Below are positions 1-7,500 of a stretch of DNA of 14,500 bases, in pieces; position 1 is the stretch's first letter; every line of letters starts with the position of its first letter. The translations under genes were made by a program, and so were the position numbers. The stretch is from CAYPIE01 sp964410665 (GTDB taxonomy: Bacteria; Planctomycetota; Planctomycetia; Gemmatales; Gemmataceae). The notes beneath the pieces were generated by a model. It worked only from the letters and a program-made list of their open reading frames with translations, did not search any database and was not told where the DNA came from. The stretch is taken from positions 1 through 14,500 of the forward strand of contig CAYPIE010000127.1 in assembly GCA_964410665.1 (NCBI GenBank), read 5' to 3'.

Positions 1-78
1 CCCGCACCCCCCTCCCCCCCCCCCCCCCCCCCCCACACCCCCGACCGCCCCCCCCCCGCGACCCCTCGCGCGGCGCCC
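1..78. other. Poly-C low-complexity start, probable contig-edge artefact
   Basis: The first ~60 bases are almost only C, and bases 61-78 are a mixture of C and G. The bases just after (from about 79) read as the middle of a beta-helix repeat (TNWGTMTV). Bases 72-81 look like the codons expected before it (GGI) with several bases turned to C. I infer low-quality read ends or an assembly edge rather than biology. The reading frame of the next gene is open to position 1, but its residues here should not be trusted. Confidence 0.7.
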
Positions 79-3000
79 ACCAACTGGGGCACTATGACCG
101 TCAGGGACAGTTGGGTGTCGGGTAACCGTGCGGAGACCGGTTTCGGTGGCGGCATCGCCAACCGCGGCACCATGACGGTCGAACGGACCACCGTCACGGA
201 CAACGAAGCCGACGAGGGGGGTGGGGGCATTGTCGACGATGCGTCGCCCGGCTCCATGCAGGTTATTGACAGCCTGATCCGGGGGAACCGGGCCGGCTTT
301 AACGGAGGTGGGATCTATAACTATGGCGACATGACGGTCAACGGCACCACGATCGAGGACAACATCTCGGGAGACGTTGGTGGTGGGATCGCCAACTTGA
401 ACACTCTCTCGATCTCCGCGAGTACCATCCAGGGTAACCGAGCGGTCGGCGACGGCGGCGGGGGGGTCTTCCACAACGGCAACTCAGCGCCGTTGGCCAC
501 CGACCCCGTACTGACGATCACCGATACCGTGGTGGCGGGGAACGTGGCCGGCCGCTGGGGTGGCGGGCTCATCAATGACGGGGGGAACATCACAGTCACC
601 GACAGCGAGTTCCGCGACAACCTGGCAACCTTCGGCGGGGCGATCGACAACCTCACCTTCCCGACCGACGACGGCAAGCTGTACCTGGCCGACCTTACCC
701 TAGAACGGACCACGATCACCGGGAACACCGGCTCCGAGCTGGCCGGGGGGATCTTCAACGAGGCGGGGATTCTGACCCTCATCGACAGCACCGTCGACGG
801 GAACTCGGCCCCGCTCGGCGGCGGCATCCTGAGCGTCCAGGTGGGCGGGCGGGTCGGCTTGGTCGAACTGCGCGGCTCGACGGTCAGCGGCAACGCCGCC
901 AGCGTCAACGGTGGCGGGATCCTGAACGCCGCGGGCAGGCTGACCCTGACCGACAGCACGGTCGTCGCGAACACGACGGATGGCGCTGGGGGCGGCATCT
1001 ACAACGGCAGCGACGAGGCGACTGTGTTCGCCGCGGTGCTCACCGTGCGGAACTCGACCGTGGCTGACAACCAGGCGAGTGCCGATGGTGGCGGGATCTC
1101 GAACCGGCTCAATGGTAACGCGCTGGTAGAAAACACGCTGGTAGAAGGCAACCAGGGGGTCGGCTTCGGCGGCGGGGTGCACAGCATGGGCGGGCTGACC
1201 TTGAGCGGAAGCCAGATCCTCGGAAACCGTGTGACGCTGGCGGAGGGTGGGGACTGGAGTGCGGGCGCGGGCGTCATGAATGAGAGGGCGGAGGGGAGGA
1301 TGATCGTCCGAGACAGCGTGGTCTCGGGCAACCGTGCGACCGACGGTTTCGCCGGGGGCATCGGCAACCAGGGGACCATGACGGTCGCGAATGTCCTAGT
1401 CGAAAGCAACCACGCTGACTTAGGCGGCGGTGGGATCGCGAACGATCTGTTCACGTCCCTGGGTATCCTCCGAAGTACGTTTCGGGGCAACACTGCGGGC
1501 GGCAACGGCGGCGGCGCGATCTACAACGAGCGCGGTGCGATCAGCATCGCCGAAACCACCTTCGTCGACAACGCATCGGATCGTCTGGGCGGGGGTGTGT
1601 CAAACGCGGGTGGCGTGGTCACCATCGTGGACAGTGCGATCGTTGGCAATCGTGCCGAGCTCGGTGGGGGGATCGATAACTGGTCCTTCCGCGACTCGGA
1701 TACGGGCGAGCTGGTTGTCGCGGAGATGTCCCTGGTGCGGACGACTGTCTCGGCCAACGTTGCATCCGGTGTCGGCGGGGGGATCCACAACGAGGGGGCC
1801 GATCTCGATCTGACCGACAGCGCGGTGAGAGGGAACACTGCCAGTAGTGGCGGAGGCATTACGAACGTTCTTTATGTCGGTCGTCTCGGTGAGGTCATCC
1901 TGACCGGCTCCGAGATCAGCGGGAACGCGGCGACCGAGAACGGCGGTGGGATCTGGAATGTGGAAGGGATCATGACCCTGATCAATAGCACCGTCAGCGG
2001 CAACTCCAGCGACGGTTCTGGCGGCGGGATCCACAACGGGCGTGACGGCAACAACACCGACCTGGCGATGTTGACCTTGCGGAACACGACGGTGGCGGAC
2101 AACACGGCCCCTGTCGGCGGGGGGGTCGTCAACCTCCAGTCCGGGCGGGTCTTTTTGCAGAATGCCCTACTGGCTGACAACCGGGCGGGGACTGACCCCG
2201 ACCTCCGCGGCCAGGAGATCCGGACCAAGCACAGCCTGATCGGCGACCTCGGTACCGCGGACATCGTTGACCAAGGGGGTAACCTCTTCGACGTCGATCC
2301 ACGCCTGGGACCGCTGACCGACCACGGCGGCCGGACGCGAACCCATGCTCTACTTCTTGACAGCCCGGCCGTCGACGCCGGCACCCCCGACGCCGAACTG
2401 ACCCAGGATCAGCGAGGCATGGACTTCCCACGCCATTTCGGCGCGGCCATGGACATCGGGGCCTTCGAGTCCCGCTTGCCGGTCGACTTCGCCAACAACA
2501 CGCTGTACCTGGACAACACCCACGCGGAGAGGTTCGGCTTCATCGAGCTGGCGCCAGGGGCCAACGGCAACATGATGCTCCGCTCGAACCTGACCGACTT
2601 CCAAGCTGAGTCGATCCCAGCTGTGGAAGGAGTGATTATGACCCTCGGTGGCGGCTTCGACCTGGTGACGGTGCAGATCGCCGTGCCGGTCCAGATCGAG
2701 GATCTTCAAGGCGGAGGCAGCTTCATTCAGCTAGGCGACGGCGACCATATCGTGCGACTCAGCTCCGGTTATGACCAGGTGATTCTGGGTGACGGCAACA
2801 GCATCGTTTCCGTGGGCAACGGCGGCAGCCTGGTCCAGACCGGCAACGGGGACCAGCACATCACTGCAGGCTTCGGCATGGATCAGATCCGCACCGGCCG
2901 TGGCAACGACATCATCGACGTCGGCCACGGCGGCAGCCGCATTCAGGCCGGTGGCGGGGACAACCACATCGTCGCCGGTGACGGGCTCGATCAGGTGGTC

Positions 3001-3450
3001 AGCGGGAGCGGCAACGATACCATCGATGTGGGCAACGGGGGTAGCCGCGTCCGGTCCGGGGACGGCGATGACTTGCTCATCGGCGGTGCTGGGGATGACT
3101 TCTTCGATGGCCGTGGTGGCAGCGATATCCTGATCGGCGGCGGCGGCAACGACACCATGTTCGGTGGTGTCGGGGACGATGTGCTGATTGGTGGGACGGG
3201 TCGCGACTATTTAAGTGGAGGCGCGGGCTCGGATCGGCTGTTTGACGGCGAGGTGGCCGCCCTGGCCGGAGGTGACTTGGTGGCCCAGCTGCGTGGCTTG
3301 CTGGTCAATCCGCTGGTGTTCGCCGGTCTTGTGATTACTGCGGATCAGGACCAAGACCAGGTGCTTGGTGATGATGGCAAGGATGTGTTGTGGCTCGGGA
3401 CCAACGATCCGGTGTTTAACGATGGCGACGACACGATCTTCCCCCATTGA
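1..3450 (+). CDS. Giant secreted beta-helix / RTX-repeat protein, 5'-partial
   Basis: This is the 3' part of a very large extracellular protein; the true start lies outside the window. The frame is open to position 1. The first ATG (94) falls inside a repeat unit (NWGTMTV), so it is not a real start. Numbering from that ATG gives 1118 residues. Residues 1-~745 are right-handed parallel beta-helix units of the type GGGIxN..LTLxxSTVxGNxA. Residues ~755-792 match the planctomycete 'choice-of-anchor Q' segment (SPAVDAGT ... QRGMDF ... DIGAFE). Residues 874-1053 are RTX-like glycine/aspartate nonapeptides, the last six canonical calcium-binding GGxGxDxLx type. The C-terminus (DDTIFPH) has no sorting motif that I recognise. 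RTX repeats usually go with type I secretion and calcium-driven folding outside the cell, so an adhesin or surface-layer role is likely but inferred. Codon use is strongly GC-rich. Confidence 0.88.
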   Translation, partial: PAPPSPPPPPPHTPDRPPPATPRAAPTNWGTMTVRDSWVSGNRAETGFGGGIANRGTMTVERTTVTDNEADEGGGGIVDDASPGSMQVIDSLIRGNRAGFNGGGIYNYGDMTVNGTTIEDNISGDVGGGIANLNTLSISASTIQGNRAVGDGGGGVFHNGNSAPLATDPVLTITDTVVAGNVAGRWGGGLINDGGNITVTDSEFRDNLATFGGAIDNLTFPTDDGKLYLADLTLERTTITGNTGSELAGGIFNEAGILTLIDSTVDGNSAPLGGGILSVQVGGRVGLVELRGSTVSGNAASVNGGGILNAAGRLTLTDSTVVANTTDGAGGGIYNGSDEATVFAAVLTVRNSTVADNQASADGGGISNRLNGNALVENTLVEGNQGVGFGGGVHSMGGLTLSGSQILGNRVTLAEGGDWSAGAGVMNERAEGRMIVRDSVVSGNRATDGFAGGIGNQGTMTVANVLVESNHADLGGGGIANDLFTSLGILRSTFRGNTAGGNGGGAIYNERGAISIAETTFVDNASDRLGGGVSNAGGVVTIVDSAIVGNRAELGGGIDNWSFRDSDTGELVVAEMSLVRTTVSANVASGVGGGIHNEGADLDLTDSAVRGNTASSGGGITNVLYVGRLGEVILTGSEISGNAATENGGGIWNVEGIMTLINSTVSGNSSDGSGGGIHNGRDGNNTDLAMLTLRNTTVADNTAPVGGGVVNLQSGRVFLQNALLADNRAGTDPDLRGQEIRTKHSLIGDLGTADIVDQGGNLFDVDPRLGPLTDHGGRTRTHALLLDSPAVDAGTPDAELTQDQRGMDFPRHFGAAMDIGAFESRLPVDFANNTLYLDNTHAERFGFIELAPGANGNMMLRSNLTDFQAESIPAVEGVIMTLGGGFDLVTVQIAVPVQIEDLQGGGSFIQLGDGDHIVRLSSGYDQVILGDGNSIVSVGNGGSLVQTGNGDQHITAGFGMDQIRTGRGNDIIDVGHGGSRIQAGGGDNHIVAGDGLDQVVSGSGNDTIDVGNGGSRVRSGDGDDLLIGGAGDDFFDGRGGSDILIGGGGNDTMFGGVGDDVLIGGTGRDYLSGGAGSDRLFDGEVAALAGGDLVAQLRGLLVNPLVFAGLVITADQDQDQVLGDDGKDVLWLGTNDPVFNDGDDTIFPH
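94..2187 (+). repeat. Two large beta-helix super-repeats inside the giant gene
   Basis: The beta-helix region is built of two long copies, about 94-1155 and 1300-2187. Both begin with (M)xVRDSxVSGNRA..GF.GGI.N.GTMTV. Both share the same irregular loops: a DDGKLYLADLTLERTT / DTGELVVAEMSLVRTT insertion, then VGRxGxVxLxGS, then LTxRNxTVADN. The second copy is about 58 residues shorter because it lacks one loop-bearing segment (around residues 130-185 of the first). This is a duplication of a whole block, not only of the ~25-residue coil unit. Confidence 0.75.
2713..3252 (+). repeat. Twenty nonapeptides; first twelve form three 108-bp units
   Basis: Twenty consecutive 9-residue units, each starting with G, run without a break. 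Units 1-12 form a higher-order 36-residue (108-bp) repeat at 2713, 2821 and 2929. Each has the order GGS-type, GDxHI-type, GxDQ-type, GNxxI-V-GN/H-type. The GGS unit lacks the calcium-ligand Asp at position 3. From 3037 the array starts one more GGS unit and then becomes canonical RTX (GDDLLIGGA, GSDILIGGG, GNDTMFGGV, GDDVLIGGT). Confidence 0.85.
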
Positions 3451-3469
3451 TGGATGAATGGCGGTCGAC

Positions 3470-3512
3470 TTGCAGGCGGTGCCGTCCGTTCCCCTCCTGG
3501 CACCGCCTGCAA
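3470..3512 (+). terminator. Strong hairpin after the giant gene
   Basis: A perfect 14-bp inverted repeat (TTGCAGGCGGTGCC at 3470-3483, its complement at 3499-3512) encloses a 15-base loop and starts 20 bases after the stop codon. There is no clear T-run after it, so it may be a weak intrinsic terminator or a 3' stability hairpin. The rest of 3451-3659 shows no gene. Confidence 0.5.
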
Positions 3513-3659
3513 AGACTGCGGCAGCTGCCTTCTACCTGGAGTCGGTTTCCTCGGTAAAATCCTCCCTCAAGTCTGACGAACAACAGGGTGAGCGAACTAC
3601 ACTGGGAGACAGCAACCTCGCTTAGTCTTCCGTGTTCGTCTTGAAATTGAGGTGAGCGT

Positions 3660-3899
3660 ATGTTTGAGAAGGCGAAGGACTACCTCACTGGAGTCTCCGA
3701 GAAAACGCTAAAATATGTCAGCGAAGATGCGATCGCTGACATGATTGTGGTGGCCGCGAACAAGCAAGAATTGATTAACCAAAAGCTCAAGGAACGAGGC
3801 TCGGATTGTCGGGTCGGGAGCATCCAGATCGAACTCGGGCTGTCACCCACGGTGGTCCTGGGAGTGACACGGCTCTCCGAACCGCCTGCCAGCGAATGA
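3660..3899 (+). CDS. Small orphan protein, 79 aa, function unknown
   Basis: I do not recognise this family. The ATG follows a good ribosome binding site (GAGGTGAG, about 5 bases before the start), which supports a real gene. The product is a soluble 79-residue protein. Its first half is helical and charged (MFEKAKDYLTGVSEKTLKYVSEDAIADMIV). Its second half looks like two or three beta strands (CRVGSIQIELGLSPTVVLGVTRL). There is no signal peptide or membrane segment and a single Cys (about residue 50). It stands alone, converging on ksgA with only 23 bases between the two stop codons, so the transcripts may overlap. It could be a lineage-specific conserved protein. Confidence 0.65.
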   Translation: MFEKAKDYLTGVSEKTLKYVSEDAIADMIVVAANKQELINQKLKERGSDCRVGSIQIELGLSPTVVLGVTRLSEPPASE

Positions 3900-3922
3900 T
3901 GTCCCGCACCCGGTGCCGACGT

Positions 3923-4870
3923 TCAGAGTTCGGGATCCTGTTGCTCGTCGTCGTTAGGGGACGACGTTGGGGCGAACGCCGCGCGAAGTCGTAGGTGATC
4001 CTCAACGGAAAGGGTCTCAGCACGAATGCCCCCGTCGATGCCCAGCTCGGCCAAGGTGGCATCGACGTCGGTCTTGTCGCGTCGTCCCTGTGGCGAGCCT
4101 ACTAATGCTTGTCGCAGGTTTTTTCGTTTATGCACATATAGATCGCGCAGAAAGCTGCGAAAGCCCAGCACGTCGCCAACATGGGCCCGTTTGTCAGGAT
4201 CGGGCTGGATCATGACAATCGCCGAGTCCACCTGTGGCCGCGGCCAGAACACACTGGGGGCCAGTCGCCGCACCAAGGTGACGTCGGCCAAGCTTTGCAC
4301 CAGGACGGCCAAGGCGCCGAATTCCTTCGTGCCTGGGTCCGAGGTAAGCCGCTCGGCAATCTCCCACTGGACCATCACCACCATGCGTTCGATGTCCATG
4401 CCGCCGATCAGCAGGTTACCAATGATCGGCGTGGCCACCACATAGGGTAGGTTGGCCACCAGTTTGCGTCGCTGCGTGCCGGTTGCTGCGGCCACTTGAT
4501 CGAGCGTAGCCAAGACCTCAGGATTCAATTCATTTTTACGAGCGAGAATATCCATATGTAAAAGCGTGACATTCTCAAGGTCACGCAGGTGGTGCTGGGC
4601 CAGCCGATGGAAGTCGCCATCCACCTCGACCGAGACCACTGCTCCGGCGGCCTTGGCCAGCTCCGCGGTCAGGCTGCCGGTGCCGGTGCCGACTTCAAGT
4701 ACCAGGTCACTCGGCTCGAGCTCGGCAGTGCGCAGGATCAAATCGATCAGATTGAGATCAATCAGGAAATTCTGCCCGAGCTTACTCTTGGGTTCCAAGC
4801 CATTGGCGGCAAGTAACCCCCGCAAATAGTTCTGGGTTTGCCGCGGATTACGCTGGGGTTGGGGACTCAT
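3923..4870 (-). CDS. ksgA: 16S rRNA dimethyladenosine transferase (RsmA/KsgA)
   Basis: This cytoplasmic enzyme uses S-adenosylmethionine to dimethylate two adjacent adenosines in the 3' end loop of 16S rRNA during small-subunit maturation. The 315-aa product has the family marks in order: GQNFLID (about 32-38), SAM-binding motif I EVGTGTG (59-65), acidic VEVD (81-84), catalytic NLPY (140-143), VFWPRPQVDSA (207-217) and HKRKNLRQAL (247-256). The frame runs back to an ATG at 4906, but I chose the ATG at 4870 (MSPQPQ). It is the codon kept in the second, broken copy of the gene, and the family does not need the extra residues. An Asp/Glu/Gln-rich tail ends the protein. Upstream it abuts and overlaps a degenerate fhcC copy, which may supply its promoter or translation context. 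A damaged duplicate lies at about 6762-7212. Confidence 0.95.
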   Translation of the reverse strand: MSPQPQRNPRQTQNYLRGLLAANGLEPKSKLGQNFLIDLNLIDLILRTAELEPSDLVLEVGTGTGSLTAELAKAAGAVVSVEVDGDFHRLAQHHLRDLENVTLLHMDILARKNELNPEVLATLDQVAAATGTQRRKLVANLPYVVATPIIGNLLIGGMDIERMVVMVQWEIAERLTSDPGTKEFGALAVLVQSLADVTLVRRLAPSVFWPRPQVDSAIVMIQPDPDKRAHVGDVLGFRSFLRDLYVHKRKNLRQALVGSPQGRRDKTDVDATLAELGIDGGIRAETLSVEDHLRLRAAFAPTSSPNDDEQQDPEL

Positions 4871-5158
4871 CCACCGGTTCTCGTGCAGGTTGGTTCGCGT
4901 GTGCATGCTCTATTATAGCGGGATCGACGTGCCGCAAAATCTCTCTCTTGCCGTCGTGGAGACGGTCGCCACTGAACTGCTGGTAGGCAGCGTTAAGTTT
5001 GACATGGGTTGGAATGGGGAATCCGAGGGTTTGGAGCCGCTTCAGGATCAGATTCAGGAACAGCGGTTGGAAGATACGGTCGGCGGCAAAGGTGGCGATG
5101 AGGGGCTGGTCGCAGGCGGGCAGCACGATGGTGCCGCGGCAGAGCCCGGCAACGAGAC
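4784..5158. repeat. Duplicated fhcC-ksgA junction, copy A
   Basis: This segment aligns with 7126-7500 without gaps at an offset of 2342 bases over at least 4801-5150. By eye about four bases in five agree, with long identical runs around the ksgA start codon and the fhcC 3' end. It covers the first ~28 codons of ksgA, the short spacer and the last ~90 codons of fhcC. Here the ksgA side is intact and the fhcC side is broken. Confidence 0.9.
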
Positions 5159-5327
5159 GCGGTCCTCGCGGCGCTGGAGGGCTGCCGATGTTGAACCCAC
5201 GCATCGCCGTCCGCATCCAGCTGGCCACCGAACCCGTCGACATGCGCAAGCTTCGCGGTAGGCTCCGGGGCGGATAATCGAGGGGGAGATGGTTGCGAAG
5301 CGGTACCCGAGAGATTACCTTGACCAT
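4848..5327 (-). pseudogene. fhcC: Degenerate 3' half of a second fhcC
   Basis: An open frame of 159 codons corresponds to residues ~139-286 of the intact FhcC encoded at 7223-8083. The last ~80 residues are very close (TFAADRIFQPLFLNLILKRL against TFAADRIFRPVFLNLILKRL) and most changes are conservative. The first ~64 residues are badly eroded but still collinear: SLRMSTGSVASWM against GLIAIGGCCGAFL, and AMRGFNIGS against SMIAGTIVA. The glycine-rich beta-helix pattern is lost there, and the N-terminal ~138 residues are missing or unrecognisable. The frame no longer stops where fhcC does and runs on past the ksgA start codon. It is most likely a pseudogene. A short C-terminal domain that is still translated cannot be excluded. 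Confidence 0.85.
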
Positions 5328-5648
5328 CCGGTTCGGTTGATTGATATCGATGGGAGTAGGCGCAATCGAAGTGCGGAGCTGAGCACCGAGTTGCTGCTGT
5401 ATTTCGACAACCTTCGTCCGCTCGATCTCTCGGGATCAGAGGTAAAGGGTTGGGAACCCTACCAGACCGATTCAGGCTTTTGTGAAACAAGGAGTCGGGG
5501 TGGGGTTTGAACGTTCATGCCGAACGCGAAATTCATGGTTGGATGTGTGTATGTGTCTTGTCGCTGGTTGTGTCATCCGACTTGACGTCCACGGTTTCTC
5601 GAATCGTTCGTCTTTTCCTCCGCCATTTTCCATAACCAGGAGCAAATC
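5328..5648. other. Gene-free stretch between the broken fhcC and the sialidase-like gene
   Basis: I see no convincing gene here. Upstream of the broken fhcC one would expect its 5' half. A few minus-strand residues could be remnants (APTPIDINQPN), but the match is too weak to claim. The last part holds the leader of the next gene with its AGGAG ribosome binding site at 5638-5642. Base composition shifts here from GC-rich to more balanced. Confidence 0.4.
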
Positions 5649-6749
5649 ATGAATCAACACATGAAAACGTCGATTGTGATTGGGATATTGCTCGTCGCCC
5701 AGTGTGTTCCGGGCCTTGCGCAACTCGAAGCGGAGGAACCGCCGGAGGCGAACTCAACGAAGGCAACGATTGTCTCAATCAGCACCGTTGGGCCGCGCAA
5801 AGAACTCCAATCGGAATCAGACATCGTTCACTACAAAGACCACTTTTACATCGCGTTCACCAAACCGATCCGCGAACGTGAGAGCGTAATTCACATTCTG
5901 CAATCTGTCGATGGTCGCGACTGGAAATTAGCCGCGACACTTCGTTCCGAGTCCGAAGAGCGACGCCCCGACATCACCCATTCACCCCACTACTGCTGCA
6001 GGCCGGTCTGGTTCTCCACAATGCCATCCGGCCGGCTCTGCGTGACGGGTCGCGCCCCCAAGAAGGCCATCTTCTGGTCGACGGACAACGGGAACAACTG
6101 GCGAGAAGAATTCGATATCGACCTGAGTAAATCTTACAGCCGAATCCTCTGGCAAAATAGCCGTGCCTATTGCTCCACGGATGAAACCTCGAGTTGTGGA
6201 GAAAGGTTCGAATACTTCCGTGTTGAATCTGCGGACAGGGGCTCATCCCCGGAAACGACTTACAAGCTCACTCACGACACAAGCACAACCCACACGGGGC
6301 CACGGGAATCGCAGCTTGCGTTTACCGATGACCGCGCGATCTGTCTGCTCAGTTTCGAGACGTACAACTTTGATGCGGTGCGCCGCTGGTTAATCCCGAG
6401 CAACTCGTATGCCACGGGGCAATTCGGTGTTTCAAAGGCTCCTTACGAAAAATGGACGTGGACGCCAACCAACCTGCAATTCGGGCATCCCAACCTGTTA
6501 GTCCTGAAAGACAAGCGAATTATTGCCATCGTCTTCATTGACGGGGACCGGGCCCGCAACGCGCTTTGTCAAGTTGACGCATCGACGGGAAAACTGACCG
6601 AACTTCTGCGGTTGCCGACCGTTGCCACCGCCCAACCCGTTGGCATGACTGAACACGACGGGCACATCTGGGCCTGCTTCTACGACGGACCCGAGAACAG
6701 AAACAATCCGGTCACATTGAAGGTGGCCAAGATCAAACTCGGTAGGTAA
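5649..6749 (+). CDS. Secreted sialidase-like beta-propeller protein
   Basis: The 366-aa product begins with a signal peptide (MKTSIVIGILLVAQCVPGLAQ) and should be exported. Two Asp-box-like motifs, SVDGRDW (86-92) and STDNGNNW (144-151), point to a six-bladed sialidase/BNR propeller. The FRIP arginine, the Tyr/Glu pair and the other catalytic marks of GH33 are not evident, so 'sialidase-like fold, substrate unknown' is the safe call. Cysteines cluster at CC (about 116-117) and around 175-185. The start is fixed by AGGAG six bases upstream. It runs against both neighbours, between two pseudogene remnants. Its base composition is clearly lower in GC than its neighbours: a sampled line at 5821-5880 is about 48% GC, against about 70% at 9301-9360. 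Both points suggest acquisition or insertion. Confidence 0.8.
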   Translation: MNQHMKTSIVIGILLVAQCVPGLAQLEAEEPPEANSTKATIVSISTVGPRKELQSESDIVHYKDHFYIAFTKPIRERESVIHILQSVDGRDWKLAATLRSESEERRPDITHSPHYCCRPVWFSTMPSGRLCVTGRAPKKAIFWSTDNGNNWREEFDIDLSKSYSRILWQNSRAYCSTDETSSCGERFEYFRVESADRGSSPETTYKLTHDTSTTHTGPRESQLAFTDDRAICLLSFETYNFDAVRRWLIPSNSYATGQFGVSKAPYEKWTWTPTNLQFGHPNLLVLKDKRIIAIVFIDGDRARNALCQVDASTGKLTELLRLPTVATAQPVGMTEHDGHIWACFYDGPENRNNPVTLKVAKIKLGR

Positions 6750-6761
6750 CCTCCGCCGAGT

Positions 6762-7212
6762 CGGCCGGCTTCCGTTTCTCAATGGTTGATGGCACCCTGC
6801 TGCGGTCGAAAACCAGCTTGAAACGCCTTCGGTTCCCGGGCAGCAAGCCATGGCGCCGGGACACATCAGCCGGGTGCAATCTTACGTGGTCACGCATTTT
6901 TCCACCGGAGCCACCTCAGGGGACCAACCACGGCTGTCACCGTCTTCCGGACGCCGAACGTACCGGAACACGGGGTCGAGTCCAGATTCGGTTCGCCAGG
7001 CATGTTCTTTGGTTGGACCGCGGGGGTTGCCCGTTGGTCGGGCCATCGGGCAGCTCCTCGAGGGGGACGGTTACTCCGAGAGAGACTCCCACGCCTTGCA
7101 AGATGTGCTTGGATTGACGGTTACTGCTCTTGGGCTCGAGGCCGTTGGCGGCGAACAGCCCGCACAGTTCGTTCTGGATTTACCGGGGATTACGCTGGGG
7201 TTGGGGACTCAT
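6762..7212 (-). pseudogene. ksgA: Degenerate second ksgA with internal deletion and stops
   Basis: Reading from the ATG at 7212, the first ten codons are identical to KsgA (MSPQPQRNPR). A TAA follows at 7180-7182, and then the match continues (LFAANGLEPKS against LLAANGLEPKS). The SAM-binding and NLPY parts are missing, consistent with a deletion of roughly 400-450 bases. In the same frame come LANRIWTRPRVPVRSA (like LAPSVFWPRPQVDSA), two TGA stops (6937-6939 and 6916-6918), and a segment like LRDLYVHKRKNLRQALVG (MRDHVRLHPADVSRRHGLLPG). The spacing of these C-terminal pieces agrees with intact KsgA within about four residues. The N-terminal part is certain; the C-terminal part is a by-eye match. 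It starts 10 bases after the stop of intact fhcC. Confidence 0.75.
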
Positions 7213-7500
7213 CCACCGGTTCTCATGTGGGTTGGTTCACTTGTTCACGCTCTATTATAGCGGGATCGAGGTGCCGCAAAATCTCTCCCTTGCCATAGAG
7301 CAGGCGGTCGCCACTGTAGCGCTGGTAGGCGGCGTTGGCTTGGACCTGGGTTGGGATCGGGAATCCCTGGCTTTGGAGTCGCTTCAGGATCAAATTCAGG
7401 AACACGGGTCGGAAGATGCGGTCGGCGGCAAAGGTGGCGACCAGCGGCTGGTCGCAAGCGGTCAGCACGATGGTGCCCCGCTTGAGCCCAGCGCCGACTC
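7126..7500. repeat. Duplicated fhcC-ksgA junction, copy B
   Basis: Partner of 4784-5158 at a constant offset of 2342 bases. Here the fhcC side is intact and the ksgA side is broken by an in-frame stop. The spacer TCTATTATAGCGGGATCG inside the fhcC 3' end and the GGGGACTCATCCACCGGTTCTC block over the ksgA start are kept in both copies. Confidence 0.9.

Noticed and set aside
94..2187. Regular repeats that could suggest a CRISPR array
   Set aside because: The repeats are coding, keep the reading frame, vary in length and encode a beta-helix pattern.
321..2431. Long minus-strand open frames opposite the giant gene
   Set aside because: They are Pro/Arg-rich mirror frames of a GC-rich repeat gene, without ribosome binding sites or any recognisable domain.
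3520..3529. Perfect palindrome GGCAGCTGCC
   Set aside because: Ten bases, single occurrence, no promoter beside it; expected by chance in GC-rich DNA.
4871..4906. Longer ksgA start at 4906
   Set aside because: The extra 12 residues overlap the broken fhcC frame, and the second copy keeps the 4870-type start codon context (MSPQPQ).
5289..5510. Plus-strand frame of 73 codons
   Set aside because: No ribosome binding site, no recognisable domain, and it partly mirrors the fhcC remnant.
6737..6761. ACTCGG/CCGAGT inverted repeat at the end of the sialidase-like gene
   Set aside because: Only six base pairs with a 13-base loop and no T-run; too weak to call a terminator.
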